A stretch of 25,507 nt of DNA from Neocallimastix lanati (nom. inval.) (GCA_016946835.1 JACVTC010000466.1:1-25507), one strand, 5' to 3'. Counted from the stretch's first letter, positions 7,554 to 17,186 are shown. Program-made: numbers and translations. Notes: generated by a model from the sequence alone, not told the origin.

Positions 7554-10500
7554 ACTTAAATATCAAAAAGAAATTAAAAATTCTCGTCTTTCTAATATTG
7601 AAGAAACTCCTGCTAATAAAAGGGTGGTTAATAAAAAGAAAGTTGATTATTTAGTAGGAGCATCTAAACGTAAAATTTATGATGTTAATAATGATGAAGT
7701 TAGTGCAGAGAAAAGGATTCATAAGTCGTTGAAGGAGAATCCTAAACCTATAATAACTCCTGCACTACGAAAACAGAAAGAACGAGAAGTAAAAGAAAAT
7801 AATATAAGTAATAAAATTGTTAAACAAATTAAACCATCTATTCTAGCTCAACCACGAATTGAAAAAGAAAAAGAGATTGAAAGACAAATTCGTGATAATG
7901 AAAGAGCTAGTAATAGTAATACTAATTATAGTAATAATCATAGTAATGATAATAGTAATGATAATATTAATAATAATTCATTAGTGAATGATGAAGTTAT
8001 TATAAATAATGTAAATAATGATAAAAGAAAGAATAAAAATTTAATGAAAGAAAATAATGATAATAATAAAAGTATTGTGAAGGAGAATAATAAAGTAATT
8101 GATTTAACTAGGGTGTTAAATAGTAAAGATAAAGATACTCAAAAAGAAATTAAAAGTTCTAGGGTATCTAGGAAAATTAAGATGCAATCGGGGGAAGAAG
8201 AATATGATATTCTTAAAGATTTAAATTCTGCCCATTGCAATATTACTTTTGGACAGTTATTGGATGCTGCTCCAAAATTAAGATATAAGGTGTCACAGGG
8301 TATTAAATTGGATAGGGACCAATCTAATATCTCTGGGGTGTTGGATAATGTGTCAGCCACGACTGTGGTCGTTAATAACATAGACCACACTTATAAAAGT
8401 AAAGGTAACGAACCATGTGAAGAGGATATTGCCATGGTTGATGTTACAGTTGAAGGTGTTTCGGGGAAGGCTTTAATTGATTCATGTAGTAATTTAAGTA
8501 TAATTACTCAACAATTTTTAGATAAGCTTCCGTCCGAATATGAACCTATTGATATTAGTCGTGGCAGAATTAGGTTGGCAACTAAGAATGATGATTACTC
8601 GGAAGGTTATATCATTCGGGTGCCAGTAAAGATTAATAATCTTGTATTAATGGTTAATTGTAGAATAGTAGAAAAGGAGGATCCTTTTTACGATATTCTA
8701 ATTAACTTAAAAACCCAAATTGATTATAATTTGTTTATCCACCCCATTTTATATAGTTTGTGTCAAATTACTCCTGAGGGAGTAATTGACGTTATTGCAC
8801 CTATTAATAATGATTATGAAGATGAAGAAAAGTTGTTGTGTATGATTAAGGCTTTGGATGAGGATTCCAAAAAGAATGATTTAAAGAAAATTGAAGGATT
8901 ATCCCCAAAGCAATATATTCATCATGAAATTTTCCTAAATACTTTAAACGAAAAATATAAAGATGAAATAATTAAAATTCTGGAGGAGAACTTAGAAATA
9001 GTTGCTACTTCTTCAGAAGAATTAACACCTTCTGATCTTCCTCCACATAAGGTTAATTTAATTCCTGGTGCGAAACCAGTTAAGCAAAGGTGCTATAGAT
9101 TAGTTAAATTTAAGTCGGATATACTTAAGGAGGAATTAATTAAATTAATTAATAAGAAATTAATTGAACCTTCTTGTTCCGAATGGTCATCGCCAATAGT
9201 GTTAGTACCGAAGAAGAACGGTAAATGGCGATTATGTATTGATTATCGTAAGGTTAATGATTTAACAGTTAAAGATTCTTATTCATTACCTTACATTGAT
9301 GAGATATTTGATAGTTTAGATGGGGCACAGATTTTTACAACAATGGATCTTTACTCTGGTTATCATCAAATTTTGATGGATGAGGAAAGTGTAGAAATTA
9401 CCACCTTCACCACAAAATTTGGTAACTACCAATTCAAGGTTATGCCTTTTGGTTTAACCGGAGCCCCAGCTACATTTCAAAGGGAAATGAATAGGATTCT
9501 TTTCCCATTTATAGGAAAGTTTGTTTTTAACTTTATAGATGATATTTTAATATACTCTAAGAGTATAGAAGAACATATAAGCCACATTAGGCAAGTGTTG
9601 GAAGTATTTCGCCAACACAAATTAAAAATTAACATTGAAAAATGTGCCTTTATGCAGACTGAAGTAGAAGTCTTAGGTCATAAGGCATCAGTGAAAGGTT
9701 TAAGTCCCCAGGATAGCAAAATTAAGGCTATCAAGGAGTGGGTAGCACCTGTTGATGTTCATGAATTACGATCTTTTCTTGGAGCAGTAGGATATTATAG
9801 AAACTTTATTGATAAATATGCCCAAATCTCTGCTCCTTTATGTAAATTATTAAGAAAGAATGTTAAATATAAATGGAATAATGAACATCAACAAAGTTTT
9901 GATCTGTTAAAAGAAAAGTTAATAAATGCTCCAATTTTAAAATATCCAAGTTTTAATCAAAGGTTTATAATTAGAACGGATGCTTCCTATGAAGGTATTG
10001 GAGGAGTATTACTCCAAGAAGATTTAGAAACCAAAAAGGAACATCCAGTTCATTATATAAGTAGAAGTTTAAGTAAAGCCGAGAAAAATTATGGCATTAC
10101 TGACTTGGAAGGAGCTGCATTAATTTATTGTATTACTAAGTTGAAATCTTATATATTAGGAAATCCTAATAAAACAGTAGTAATAACAGATCATAAACCT
10201 TTAATCAGTTTCTTTAAAAATAAGGAACCTAATAATGCTAGGCAAGCAAGGTGGTGCTTAACTGTTAGTACCCTTGGTGTTGAAATTCAATATCAAATGG
10301 GTAAGAAAAATGTGTTAGCCGATGCATTATCTAGGATGAAGAAAAGAGATGATTCTGTGGTATTGGCAACTAAGTTAACTTCAAAGGAAGAAGAAGAGTT
10401 GCTTTCTAAAACTATTAAAGACTTTATAAATGAAAAATTTGTTACGATAGATGGTGAAGATTACTTTGTTGATGGTAATGACTATCGTAAATTAATTACT

Positions 10501-11556
10501 GATCAAACGGAAAGAGTAAAACTTATTTTAGAAGCCCATAAGATAGGTCATGAGGGATATTATAAGACTTATCAAAGGCTTCGTAAAAGTTTTTATTGGA
10601 ATAATTTGGTGATGGATATTAAAAGAGTGGTGCAAAGTTGTGACAAGTGTCAGTTGAATAGGTCACAACCATATCCAGAACCTACAGAAAATATTCCAAC
10701 TAAAGTAGAAGGTCCTTTTATACAGTTGGGTTTAGATATTATTGGACCTTTGATTAAAACTAAAAATAATAATCAATATATTATGGTTGTGGTGGATTAC
10801 TTCACCAAATGGGTTGAAGCAGAACCCACGGAAAATATAACATCACAGGATGTGATTAAGTTCTTAATTAATGTGTTTGCTCGTCATGGTGTTCCACAGG
10901 TAATAACAACTGACAATGGTGTTCAGTTCACCTCGGACATGACGAAAATATTTTTAGATCTCTATGATGTATATGTGAAGTTTATTTCCACATATCATCC
11001 TGAAAGTAATGGACTTACGGAAAACCGTAATAAAGAGATCGGCAAGTTATTGAGGTTGTTGGGTTCTAAGAATAAGGATTGGGATGAAGTTTTACCATCC
11101 GCCTTATGGGCTCTTAGAACTACCAAAAATAAGGTAACAAAACATTCAAGTTTTGAGTTGGTTTATGGTAGGGAGGATCAGCAGCCTTTTGATATTGCTG
11201 CTAGACCTACCAAGGATATTAATAAGTCATCGGATGAAGTGTTGTTAGAAAAATTTATAAATCATTACCGATGGACTTTAGAAGCAGCCGAAAATGTTAA
11301 AAATGCAAATAAGTATTGGGCTGCTAGAAGAGAGGAAAAGAATAGTTTGAATGAGGGAAAAAGAATTAGGGAAGGTGATTTAGTTCTAGTTAGAAATTTT
11401 TCAAGAACTAAACTAGAACCTTATTTTGTTGGTCCTCTTAAAGTTATAAAAAAACAATTTAATACGGTTACCTTGGCTGATCCAAATTCTGGAATTCAAA
11501 TGAATAGGAATGTTCATTTGAAGAATATAGTCAAGTATAACTCAGCTTCGATGTAG
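7507..11556 (+). CDS. pol: Pol polyprotein of E2, read by -1 frameshift from gag
   Basis: There is no ATG start; after slippage reading resumes at 7507 (TTG AGT AAT) and gives 1349 residues fused to Gag. An N-terminal linker of about 200 residues is basic and Asn-rich. The protease has D325 in ALIDSCSN: the usual D-S/T-G reads D-S-C, shared with E4. RT follows, with FIDD at D678/D679, then RNase H (RTDASYEG, TDHKPL, ADALSRM). The integrase has an HHCC finger and an intact DD35E triad D1077, D1136, E1172; a GPY/F-like end (YFVGPLKVI) closes the protein. Length and order fit Ty3/gypsy. No frame damage is seen. The stop is 23 bases before the 3' LTR. Confidence 0.96.
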   Translation: MSNGIRSSPILNKAASLKYQKEIKNSRLSNIEETPANKRVVNKKKVDYLVGASKRKIYDVNNDEVSAEKRIHKSLKENPKPIITPALRKQKEREVKENNISNKIVKQIKPSILAQPRIEKEKEIERQIRDNERASNSNTNYSNNHSNDNSNDNINNNSLVNDEVIINNVNNDKRKNKNLMKENNDNNKSIVKENNKVIDLTRVLNSKDKDTQKEIKSSRVSRKIKMQSGEEEYDILKDLNSAHCNITFGQLLDAAPKLRYKVSQGIKLDRDQSNISGVLDNVSATTVVVNNIDHTYKSKGNEPCEEDIAMVDVTVEGVSGKALIDSCSNLSIITQQFLDKLPSEYEPIDISRGRIRLATKNDDYSEGYIIRVPVKINNLVLMVNCRIVEKEDPFYDILINLKTQIDYNLFIHPILYSLCQITPEGVIDVIAPINNDYEDEEKLLCMIKALDEDSKKNDLKKIEGLSPKQYIHHEIFLNTLNEKYKDEIIKILEENLEIVATSSEELTPSDLPPHKVNLIPGAKPVKQRCYRLVKFKSDILKEELIKLINKKLIEPSCSEWSSPIVLVPKKNGKWRLCIDYRKVNDLTVKDSYSLPYIDEIFDSLDGAQIFTTMDLYSGYHQILMDEESVEITTFTTKFGNYQFKVMPFGLTGAPATFQREMNRILFPFIGKFVFNFIDDILIYSKSIEEHISHIRQVLEVFRQHKLKINIEKCAFMQTEVEVLGHKASVKGLSPQDSKIKAIKEWVAPVDVHELRSFLGAVGYYRNFIDKYAQISAPLCKLLRKNVKYKWNNEHQQSFDLLKEKLINAPILKYPSFNQRFIIRTDASYEGIGGVLLQEDLETKKEHPVHYISRSLSKAEKNYGITDLEGAALIYCITKLKSYILGNPNKTVVITDHKPLISFFKNKEPNNARQARWCLTVSTLGVEIQYQMGKKNVLADALSRMKKRDDSVVLATKLTSKEEEELLSKTIKDFINEKFVTIDGEDYFVDGNDYRKLITDQTERVKLILEAHKIGHEGYYKTYQRLRKSFYWNNLVMDIKRVVQSCDKCQLNRSQPYPEPTENIPTKVEGPFIQLGLDIIGPLIKTKNNNQYIMVVVDYFTKWVEAEPTENITSQDVIKFLINVFARHGVPQVITTDNGVQFTSDMTKIFLDLYDVYVKFISTYHPESNGLTENRNKEIGKLLRLLGSKNKDWDEVLPSALWALRTTKNKVTKHSSFELVYGREDQQPFDIAARPTKDINKSSDEVLLEKFINHYRWTLEAAENVKNANKYWAARREEKNSLNEGKRIREGDLVLVRNFSRTKLEPYFVGPLKVIKKQFNTVTLADPNSGIQMNRNVHLKNIVKYNSASM

Positions 11557-11566
11557 CTTGAGTTTT

Positions 11567-11579
11567 AGAGGGGGCATCA
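11567..11579 (+). promoter_or_regulatory. Polypurine tract of E2
   Basis: AGAGGGGG followed by CATCA, then LTR start TGGTAAAG at 11580. The purine run ends five bases before the LTR, as in the other elements. Confidence 0.65.
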
Positions 11580-12594
11580 TGGTAAAGAATGAATTAATAA
11601 CCTTTATTTTATTATTAATAATTCTTTACTAAATTGTACTTTCCTATATTCTTCATAACCTAAACCTCATTGTAAATTTAATTTATTTTGATATAAATTA
11701 ATTTTAATTTGTAAATAATGTAAATAAATTTTAATTAATCACTTTATTGTTATATTATTAAATATATGTATATATTAAAATACAATTGTAAATATTAAAA
11801 TTATACTTTTAAGATACTAAATTATTAAAAATATTAATTAAATATTATTATAAAAATTATTATAAAATTATTAAAATTATTAATTAAATATTATTCTAAA
11901 AATTATTATAAATTATTAATATTATAAAATTATTAAAATTATTAAATATTATTATAAAAATTTATATATTATAACTATTAAATATTATTATAAAATTATT
12001 AAGATTATTAATTAAATTTATTATTAAAAATTATTATTAAAAATTTTACTTATTATAAAAATTATTATTTAAATATTATCAAATTTATTAATTAAATATT
12101 ATAAAAATTTTATTTTATTTTGAAAATAATTACAAGTATTATTTAAAATAATTAAAGATTATTAAATTTATTATATTAATCTTTAAAAACAATTTATTTA
12201 ACTTAAAAATATCAAAGAAAATAGTAAAAACTATTTTCTATATATTTATTTTATAATTATTTTTAATTAAATTATATTTGAATATTATATTATTATATTT
12301 ATAAAAATTAAAACAAAAATGAATTATTGATATAAAATTAATTCAATAATTCTATAAAATTACTTAAATTATAAACAATTAATTATACTTTAAATTTATA
12401 AAAAATATAAATATTGTAACAATTTCTTAAAAATTAAATATGTGTACTTTAAATAAAAAACTTTTATATTAATAAAAAAAATATAAATAACTTTTAATAA
12501 AGAAATAATTTTTTTTATTTAAAATCAAAGCAGGGTAATACCCGTCCCCCCCTGCTTGATTTTAAATATCTAAGTGTCAACCCCGAGTCTACCA
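11580..12594 (+). repeat. 3' LTR of E2 (1015 bp)
   Basis: Near-perfect copy of 3925-4940, lacking one A of a homopolymer around 12405. It includes the hairpin at 12516-12568 and ends GAGTCTACCA before TGTG. No gene. Confidence 0.96.
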
Positions 12595-12598
12595 TGTG
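12595..12598. repeat. TGTG: right target duplication of E2, shared with left side of E3
   Basis: Four bases between the CA end of LTR2 and the TG start of LTR3. The same TGTG also follows E3 at 15578-15581. One copy thus serves as flank for two elements, which implies that one of them inserted into the duplication of the other. Confidence 0.8.
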
Positions 12599-13125
12599 TG
12601 ATAAAGAATAGAATAATAATGATATTTTTAATTAAATTTTTAATAATTTATTATATAAAAATATATTATTATATTCTTTACTATTAATAATTTTCTTATA
12701 TTCTATATTAATAATTTTTATATTAATTATATTTTATTATTTTAAATATTAAATTTATGTAATTAATTAATTTATGTGATTGGTTTTAATAATGTAATTA
12801 AATAATATAAAATATGTATTATCCATATTATTTTATGAAGGGGGCCTTTCTGAGAAAAGAAATAGTAGAAATAGTAGTGATAATGAAATAGGAATAATAA
12901 TTGAAAGGTTTTCCATATTGTTATTAAAATAAATATTAATATTAATAAAGTTATTTTTAACAATAAAATAATTATATAATTTATAAATAATAAATATTTT
13001 TAATAATAGTTCTTTGAAATAAATTTATAATGTGTAATGATAAATTCTTTTAGTGTAATTTAATAGTTATTTAATTTATCTATTTATTTAATGTTCACAC
13101 TCCTTTTCTAATATGAACCTCAACA
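12599..13125 (+). repeat. 5' LTR of E3 (527 bp)
   Basis: Starts TGATAAAGAATAG, ends GAACCTCAACA. Same length as 15051-15577 and identical by eye. The first bases resemble those of LTR1 and LTR2; the rest is different. A small minus-strand open frame in both copies is a chance product of A/T sequence. Confidence 0.95.
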
Positions 13126-13132
13126 TAAAAAT

Positions 13133-13150
13133 TGGTGGAGATATCGGGGA
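13133..13150 (+). promoter_or_regulatory. Primer binding site of E3
   Basis: TGGTGGAGATATCGGGGA, identical to E2 and E4, seven bases after the LTR end. Confidence 0.75.
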
Positions 13151-13367
13151 GTGTGAAAACATTGATGAATAGATAAGAAAAATAATAGAATATAATATAA
13201 TATAAAATTAAATGATCATAATAATAATACAAAGAAATTATAAATTTAATTATAAAATTTTAGTAATAATTTAAGTAAAAAATAATATATATAAATTTAA
13301 AATTGAATTGTTAAAAATTGAATTATTTTAAAATGAATTCAATTTAATAATTATATTTTTTTTTTTA

Positions 13368-13594
13368 GTTAGGTGGTCGAAGAGTATTTCGAGCCTAACA
13401 AATAAATTTTTAATTTTTAAATAAAATCCTTAGGTGGTCAGCCAGAGAGTGCTGAGCCTGAAGGTAAGTATAATAATTTTTTTTTAATCCTTAAGTGTCG
13501 GACAGAGAGTACCGAACTTGAAGGAATAAATAAATAAAAATTATTTAAAAACTTTCTTGGGTGTCGAAAAAGGATTTTCGAACTTGAAGAAAGT
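13368..13594 (+). ncRNA. Array of four structurally matching RNA hairpins in E3
   Basis: Each unit has an outer stem, an asymmetric internal loop (TGG or TG opposite G or A) and an inner stem starting with TC. H1: GTTAGG/CCTAAC, inner TCGAA/TTCGA (13368-13399). H2: CCTTAGG/CCTGAAGG with bulged G, inner TCAGC/GCTGA (13428-13464). H3: CCTTAAG/CTTGAAGG with bulged G, inner TCGG/CCGA (13489-13524). H4: ACTTTCTTGGG/CTTGAAGAAAGT with bulged G, inner TCGAAAA/TTTTCGA (13551-13594). H2 and H3 share the loop CAGAGAGT. Changes in one arm are matched in the other, which argues for selection on RNA structure. Spacers are pure A/T. The array lies in the RNA leader; binding of Gag or dimerisation is a reasonable guess. 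Confidence 0.8.
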
Positions 13595-13601
13595 TAACAA
13601 T

Positions 13602-13630
13602 ATATTGGTTTACTGCGGTAGTTCCAATAT
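13602..13630 (+). other. Fifth hairpin after the E3 array
   Basis: ATATTGG (13602-13608) pairs with CCAATAT (13624-13630) around a loop containing TTTACTGCG. That 9-mer also occurs in the folded leader of E2 (5709-5717). The stem lacks the internal-loop plan of the four units before it. Confidence 0.45.
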
Positions 13631-13937
13631 AATAAACATTGAATAATTTTAAAATTTTAATTTAAAATAATTTATATTTAGTTTATAATATAAAATTAAT
13701 ACTTAAAATATTACAAATTTTGAAGAAATTATAGAAAAAAAAAATAATTTACAATATATTTTTAAGAAATAATAATATTTATTATATTATTTAGTGTTTA
13801 TATAATTACATTAATTGAAAATTTATTAGAACATAATAAATTTTATATTTTTTTTTTATGATCAATAATTAGAATTCCAGTTGTGGAATTTAATAAATTA
13901 TATAATTACATTAAGCATTTTAAGAATTAAACAAAAT

Positions 13938-14672
13938 ATGAGAAGAACAAGTTCCAGATGTTATCTTAAACGAAGAATTATTAATGCAAAGCATAACTGA
14001 ATTGAAAGATAAAATAAGTGAATTAAAAAAGTGAATTAAAGAAAAATATTTTTGAAGAATATAATATTATTCAAATTATAGAAAAATAAAAAGAGAAAAT
14101 TATTTTTGAAGAAGATAATTTTATTCAAATTACAAAAAAAAAGAAGAAAATATTAGTAAGAAAAATCCCTATAAAGATAACATAAATATTCTTAATTCAG
14201 GAAGAGAACAATTCAATAATTGAAAAGGAAAATATTAAAAAAGAAACAATTCTTCACAATCCAAGAAAATTAATAAATTAAATTGTGAAATTGAATCTTT
14301 GAAACTTGGTAAAAGTAGTAATTTAAAAAAATAATTAAAAATAAAAAAAAAAATAATAATAAAAATAAATTAGTGATATTTTAAATGGAAATTTTAATTA
14401 GTTTCATAAATTGAATTATTAAAGTTTAAACATAATGTTAAAATCACTGATTTAGAGAATTCATTATAACCTTCAAAATATGTTATATAATAATTTTAAA
14501 TTAATGGAATAAGAAATTATTATATGAATAAATAAAAAAAAAAAAAAAATTAAAAAGGATTAGTATCTAAATGAAAGAAGAAAAAGAAGTTTCAAAGTTC
14601 ATTGTTGAAGTAACACGCGAAGATATAGAATCTAACGAAGAATATAACAAGAATTGAAAGAAAGAATATGAC

Positions 14673-14703
<31 letters not shown>

Positions 14704-14787
14704 TTTGGTACAATCCAAGTTGATCCTGAAATTTTTGGAACTTTTAAAAATTATTATGAAAAATTTTTAATATATGGTAATATATAA
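13938..14787 (+). pseudogene. Decayed coding-like sequence inside E3
   Basis: Short open pieces in several frames read like protein: VPDVILNEELLMQSITELKD near 13950-14010, two diverged copies of an FEE-N-IIQI motif near 14045-14140, KFIVEVTREDIESNEEYN (14595-14648) and IQVDPEIFGTFKNYYEKF (14711-14764). Stops and long A runs (around 14672-14699) break them. The content suggests a coiled-coil protein, but I do not recognise the family. An ATG at 13938 starts MRRTSS, like the MRTSS start of E4 Gag, which could be chance. It may be a remnant of Gag or of captured host sequence. Confidence 0.35.
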
Positions 14788-14898
14788 ATTAAATTATTTA
14801 ATTTAAATATTTCAATTAATACATATATTAAAATATATTTTAAAATATACAAAAATTTTTAAATTTAAGAAATAATGATAATATTATATATATATATA

Positions 14899-14931
<33 letters not shown>

Positions 14932-15037
14932 ATATTTTTATTTAGTTATATAGTTAATTAAAAAAAAAAAAAAAAAAAAAAGTATTTAGTTAATAATATA
15001 AGAAAATTTGCCTTTGCTATAGTATAGCAAAAGTTTT

Positions 15038-15050
15038 AGCGGGGGCATCA
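15038..15050 (+). promoter_or_regulatory. Polypurine tract of E3
   Basis: AGCGGGGG and CATCA before the 3' LTR. The preceding TTTTAGCGGGGGCATC almost equals the E4 sequence (CTTAGCGGGGGCATC), linking E3 to this group of autonomous elements. Confidence 0.65.
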
Positions 15051-15577
15051 TGATAAAGAATAGAATAATAATGATATTTTTAATTAAATTTTTAATAATT
15101 TATTATATAAAAATATATTATTATATTCTTTACTATTAATAATTTTCTTATATTCTATATTAATAATTTTTATATTAATTATATTTTATTATTTTAAATA
15201 TTAAATTTATGTAATTAATTAATTTATGTGATTGGTTTTAATAATGTAATTAAATAATATAAAATATGTATTATCCATATTATTTTATGAAGGGGGCCTT
15301 TCTGAGAAAAGAAATAGTAGAAATAGTAGTGATAATGAAATAGGAATAATAATTGAAAGGTTTTCCATATTGTTATTAAAATAAATATTAATATTAATAA
15401 AGTTATTTTTAACAATAAAATAATTATATAATTTATAAATAATAAATATTTTTAATAATAGTTCTTTGAAATAAATTTATAATGTGTAATGATAAATTCT
15501 TTTAGTGTAATTTAATAGTTATTTAATTTATCTATTTATTTAATGTTCACACTCCTTTTCTAATATGAACCTCAACA
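15051..15577 (+). repeat. 3' LTR of E3 (527 bp)
   Basis: Identical by eye to 12599-13125; ends CCTCAACA before TGTG. No gene. Confidence 0.95.
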
Positions 15578-15581
15578 TGTG
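15578..15581. repeat. TGTG: right target duplication of E3
   Basis: Follows the CA end of LTR3 and precedes the TAATACAG start of the lone LTR4. Same four bases as at 12595. Confidence 0.8.
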
Positions 15582-16370
15582 TAATACAGAATGAACAAAT
15601 AATACTAATTGTGCTAGAATAATATAAATTATTCTAACCTTATAGATTATTCTATTCTATATAATTGGAACTTTCCAATATTCTTCAAATATTACTAAAT
15701 AGAAATCTTAAGTTAATAAATCACTAATTAACTTATAATTCCTTTTTGAATTATCGATCCGATTCCATTATAATGTATTAAAAATCTTTAGCCAAGAATA
15801 TTGTCCTTGCCCACTTAATATATTAATATTATATTTCTTTTGTATTATGTTATATTGAAAATAATCAAATCTATTTAATGAGTTATTAAAATTTTCGTTA
15901 TCAATTTAAATTTATTTTTAATTACTAAATTTAACTAAACCACAATAAAATATTCTGTATAATCTCTTTATTTTTATTTTATATATATTAGTATTAAACT
16001 ATTATTAAATAATTAATAATTCAATAATATATAACTACTATTTATAACAATAATATTATTAACTAAAATAATAATTCAATTTCAATTTAAATGTTTTATT
16101 TATAAAAATAATTAGTAATTAGTTTATTAAAAAAATAGTTAGGCTTTACAAATTTTAATTTGATAAAAAAATATAAATACATGTAATTTTAGTGAAATAA
16201 AATATAATCAATAACTTTCTTTTTATTAAATAAATAATTATATTATTATTTTTCTTTTATAAATTTAAATAAATAAATATTGATTTTAAAACAAATTATT
16301 TTTTTTTTATTGTAATTTTATTATTTGTGTTAATTATTATTATATTCCTAAAATTATATGAACCATACCA
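15582..16370 (+). repeat. Lone LTR of the E4 family (789 bp)
   Basis: Starts TAATACAGAATG and ends GAACCATACCA. It matches both LTRs of E4 but with several substitutions and small indels, so it is older than the E4 insertion. No PBS or internal region follows; the next bases are GCTG and the 5' LTR of E4. Its flanks differ (TGTG on the left, GCTG on the right), so it is not a simple solo LTR. No gene is present. Confidence 0.9.
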
Positions 16371-16374
16371 GCTG
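16371..16374. repeat. GCTG: left target duplication of E4
   Basis: Matches GCTG at 23383-23386 after the 3' LTR of E4. Confidence 0.8.
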
Positions 16375-17160
16375 TAATACAGAATGAACAAATAATACTA
16401 ATTGTGCTAGAATAATATAAATTATTCTAACCTTATAGATTATTCTATTCTATATAATTGGAACTTTCTAATATTCTTCAAATATTACTAAATAGAAATC
16501 TTAAGTTAATAAATCACTAATTAACTTATAATTCCTTTTTGAATTATCGATCCGATTCCATTATAATGTATTAAAAACCTTTAGCCAAGAATATTGTCCT
16601 TGCCCACTTAATATATTAATATTATATTTCTTTTGTATTATGTTATATTGAAAATAATCAAATCTATTTAATTAGTTATTAAAATTTTCGTTATCAATTT
16701 AAATTTATTTTAATTACTAAATTTAACTAAACCACAATAAAATATTCTGTATAATCTCTTTATTTTTATTTTATATATATTAGTATTAAACTATTATTAA
16801 ATAATTAATAATTCAATAATATATAACTACTATTTATAACAATAATATTATTAACTAAAATAATAATTCAATTTCAATTTAAATGTTTTATTTATAAAAA
16901 TAATTAGTAATTAGTTTATTAAAAAAATAGTTAGGCTTTACAAATTTTAATTTGATAAAAAAATATAAATACATGTAATTTTAGTGAAATAAAATATAAT
17001 CAATAACTTACTTTTATTAAATAAATAATTATATTATTATTTTTCTTTTATAAATTTAAATAAATAAATATTGATTTTAAAACAAATTATTTTTTTTTAT
17101 TGTAATTTAATTATTTGTGTTAATTATTATTATATTCCTAAAACTATATGAACCATACCA
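16375..17160 (+). repeat. 5' LTR of E4 (786 bp)
   Basis: Starts TAATACAG, ends CCATACCA. The start is TA, not TG, in all three LTR4 copies. TATAAATA-CA-TGTAA is at 16964-16978. Otherwise A/T-rich without genes. Confidence 0.94.
16964..16978 (+). promoter_or_regulatory. Candidate core promoter of LTR4
   Basis: TATAAATA, two bases, TGTAA, as in LTR1; placed about 190 bp before the LTR end, close to the position in LTR2. Confidence 0.38.
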
Positions 17161-17168
17161 TGAAAAAT

Positions 17169-17186
17169 TGGTGGAGATATCGGGGA
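17169..17186 (+). promoter_or_regulatory. Primer binding site of E4
   Basis: TGGTGGAGATATCGGGGA, eight bases after the LTR end; identical to E2 and E3. Confidence 0.75.

Larger units (their letters stand above)
3925..12594 (+). mobile_element. E2: complete Ty3/gypsy LTR retrotransposon, apparently intact
   Basis: Two LTRs of 1016 and 1015 bp, primer binding site, long leader, gag, pol in the -1 frame and PPT are all present, flanked by TGTG on both sides. By eye the LTRs differ only by one A in a homopolymer, so the insertion is recent. Gag and pol are open and their catalytic residues are present, apart from the family-wide DSC protease motif. This is the best candidate for an active element in the window. 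Confidence 0.96.
12599..15577 (+). mobile_element. E3: non-autonomous LTR retrotransposon
   Basis: Two identical 527-bp LTRs enclose about 1.9 kb with no gag or pol. The PBS matches E2 and E4 exactly, and the PPT block AGCGGGGGCATCA matches E4 closely, so it keeps the cis signals for reverse transcription. TGTG flanks both sides. Identical LTRs show recent movement, which must have used proteins supplied by another element, plausibly a relative of E2 or E4. It is too large for a TRIM and smaller than most LARDs. Confidence 0.9.

Noticed and set aside
12772-12963. Identical 63-residue minus-strand frames in both E3 LTRs (second at 15224-15415)
   Set aside because: They are identical only because the LTRs are. 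Composition is that of random A/T sequence.
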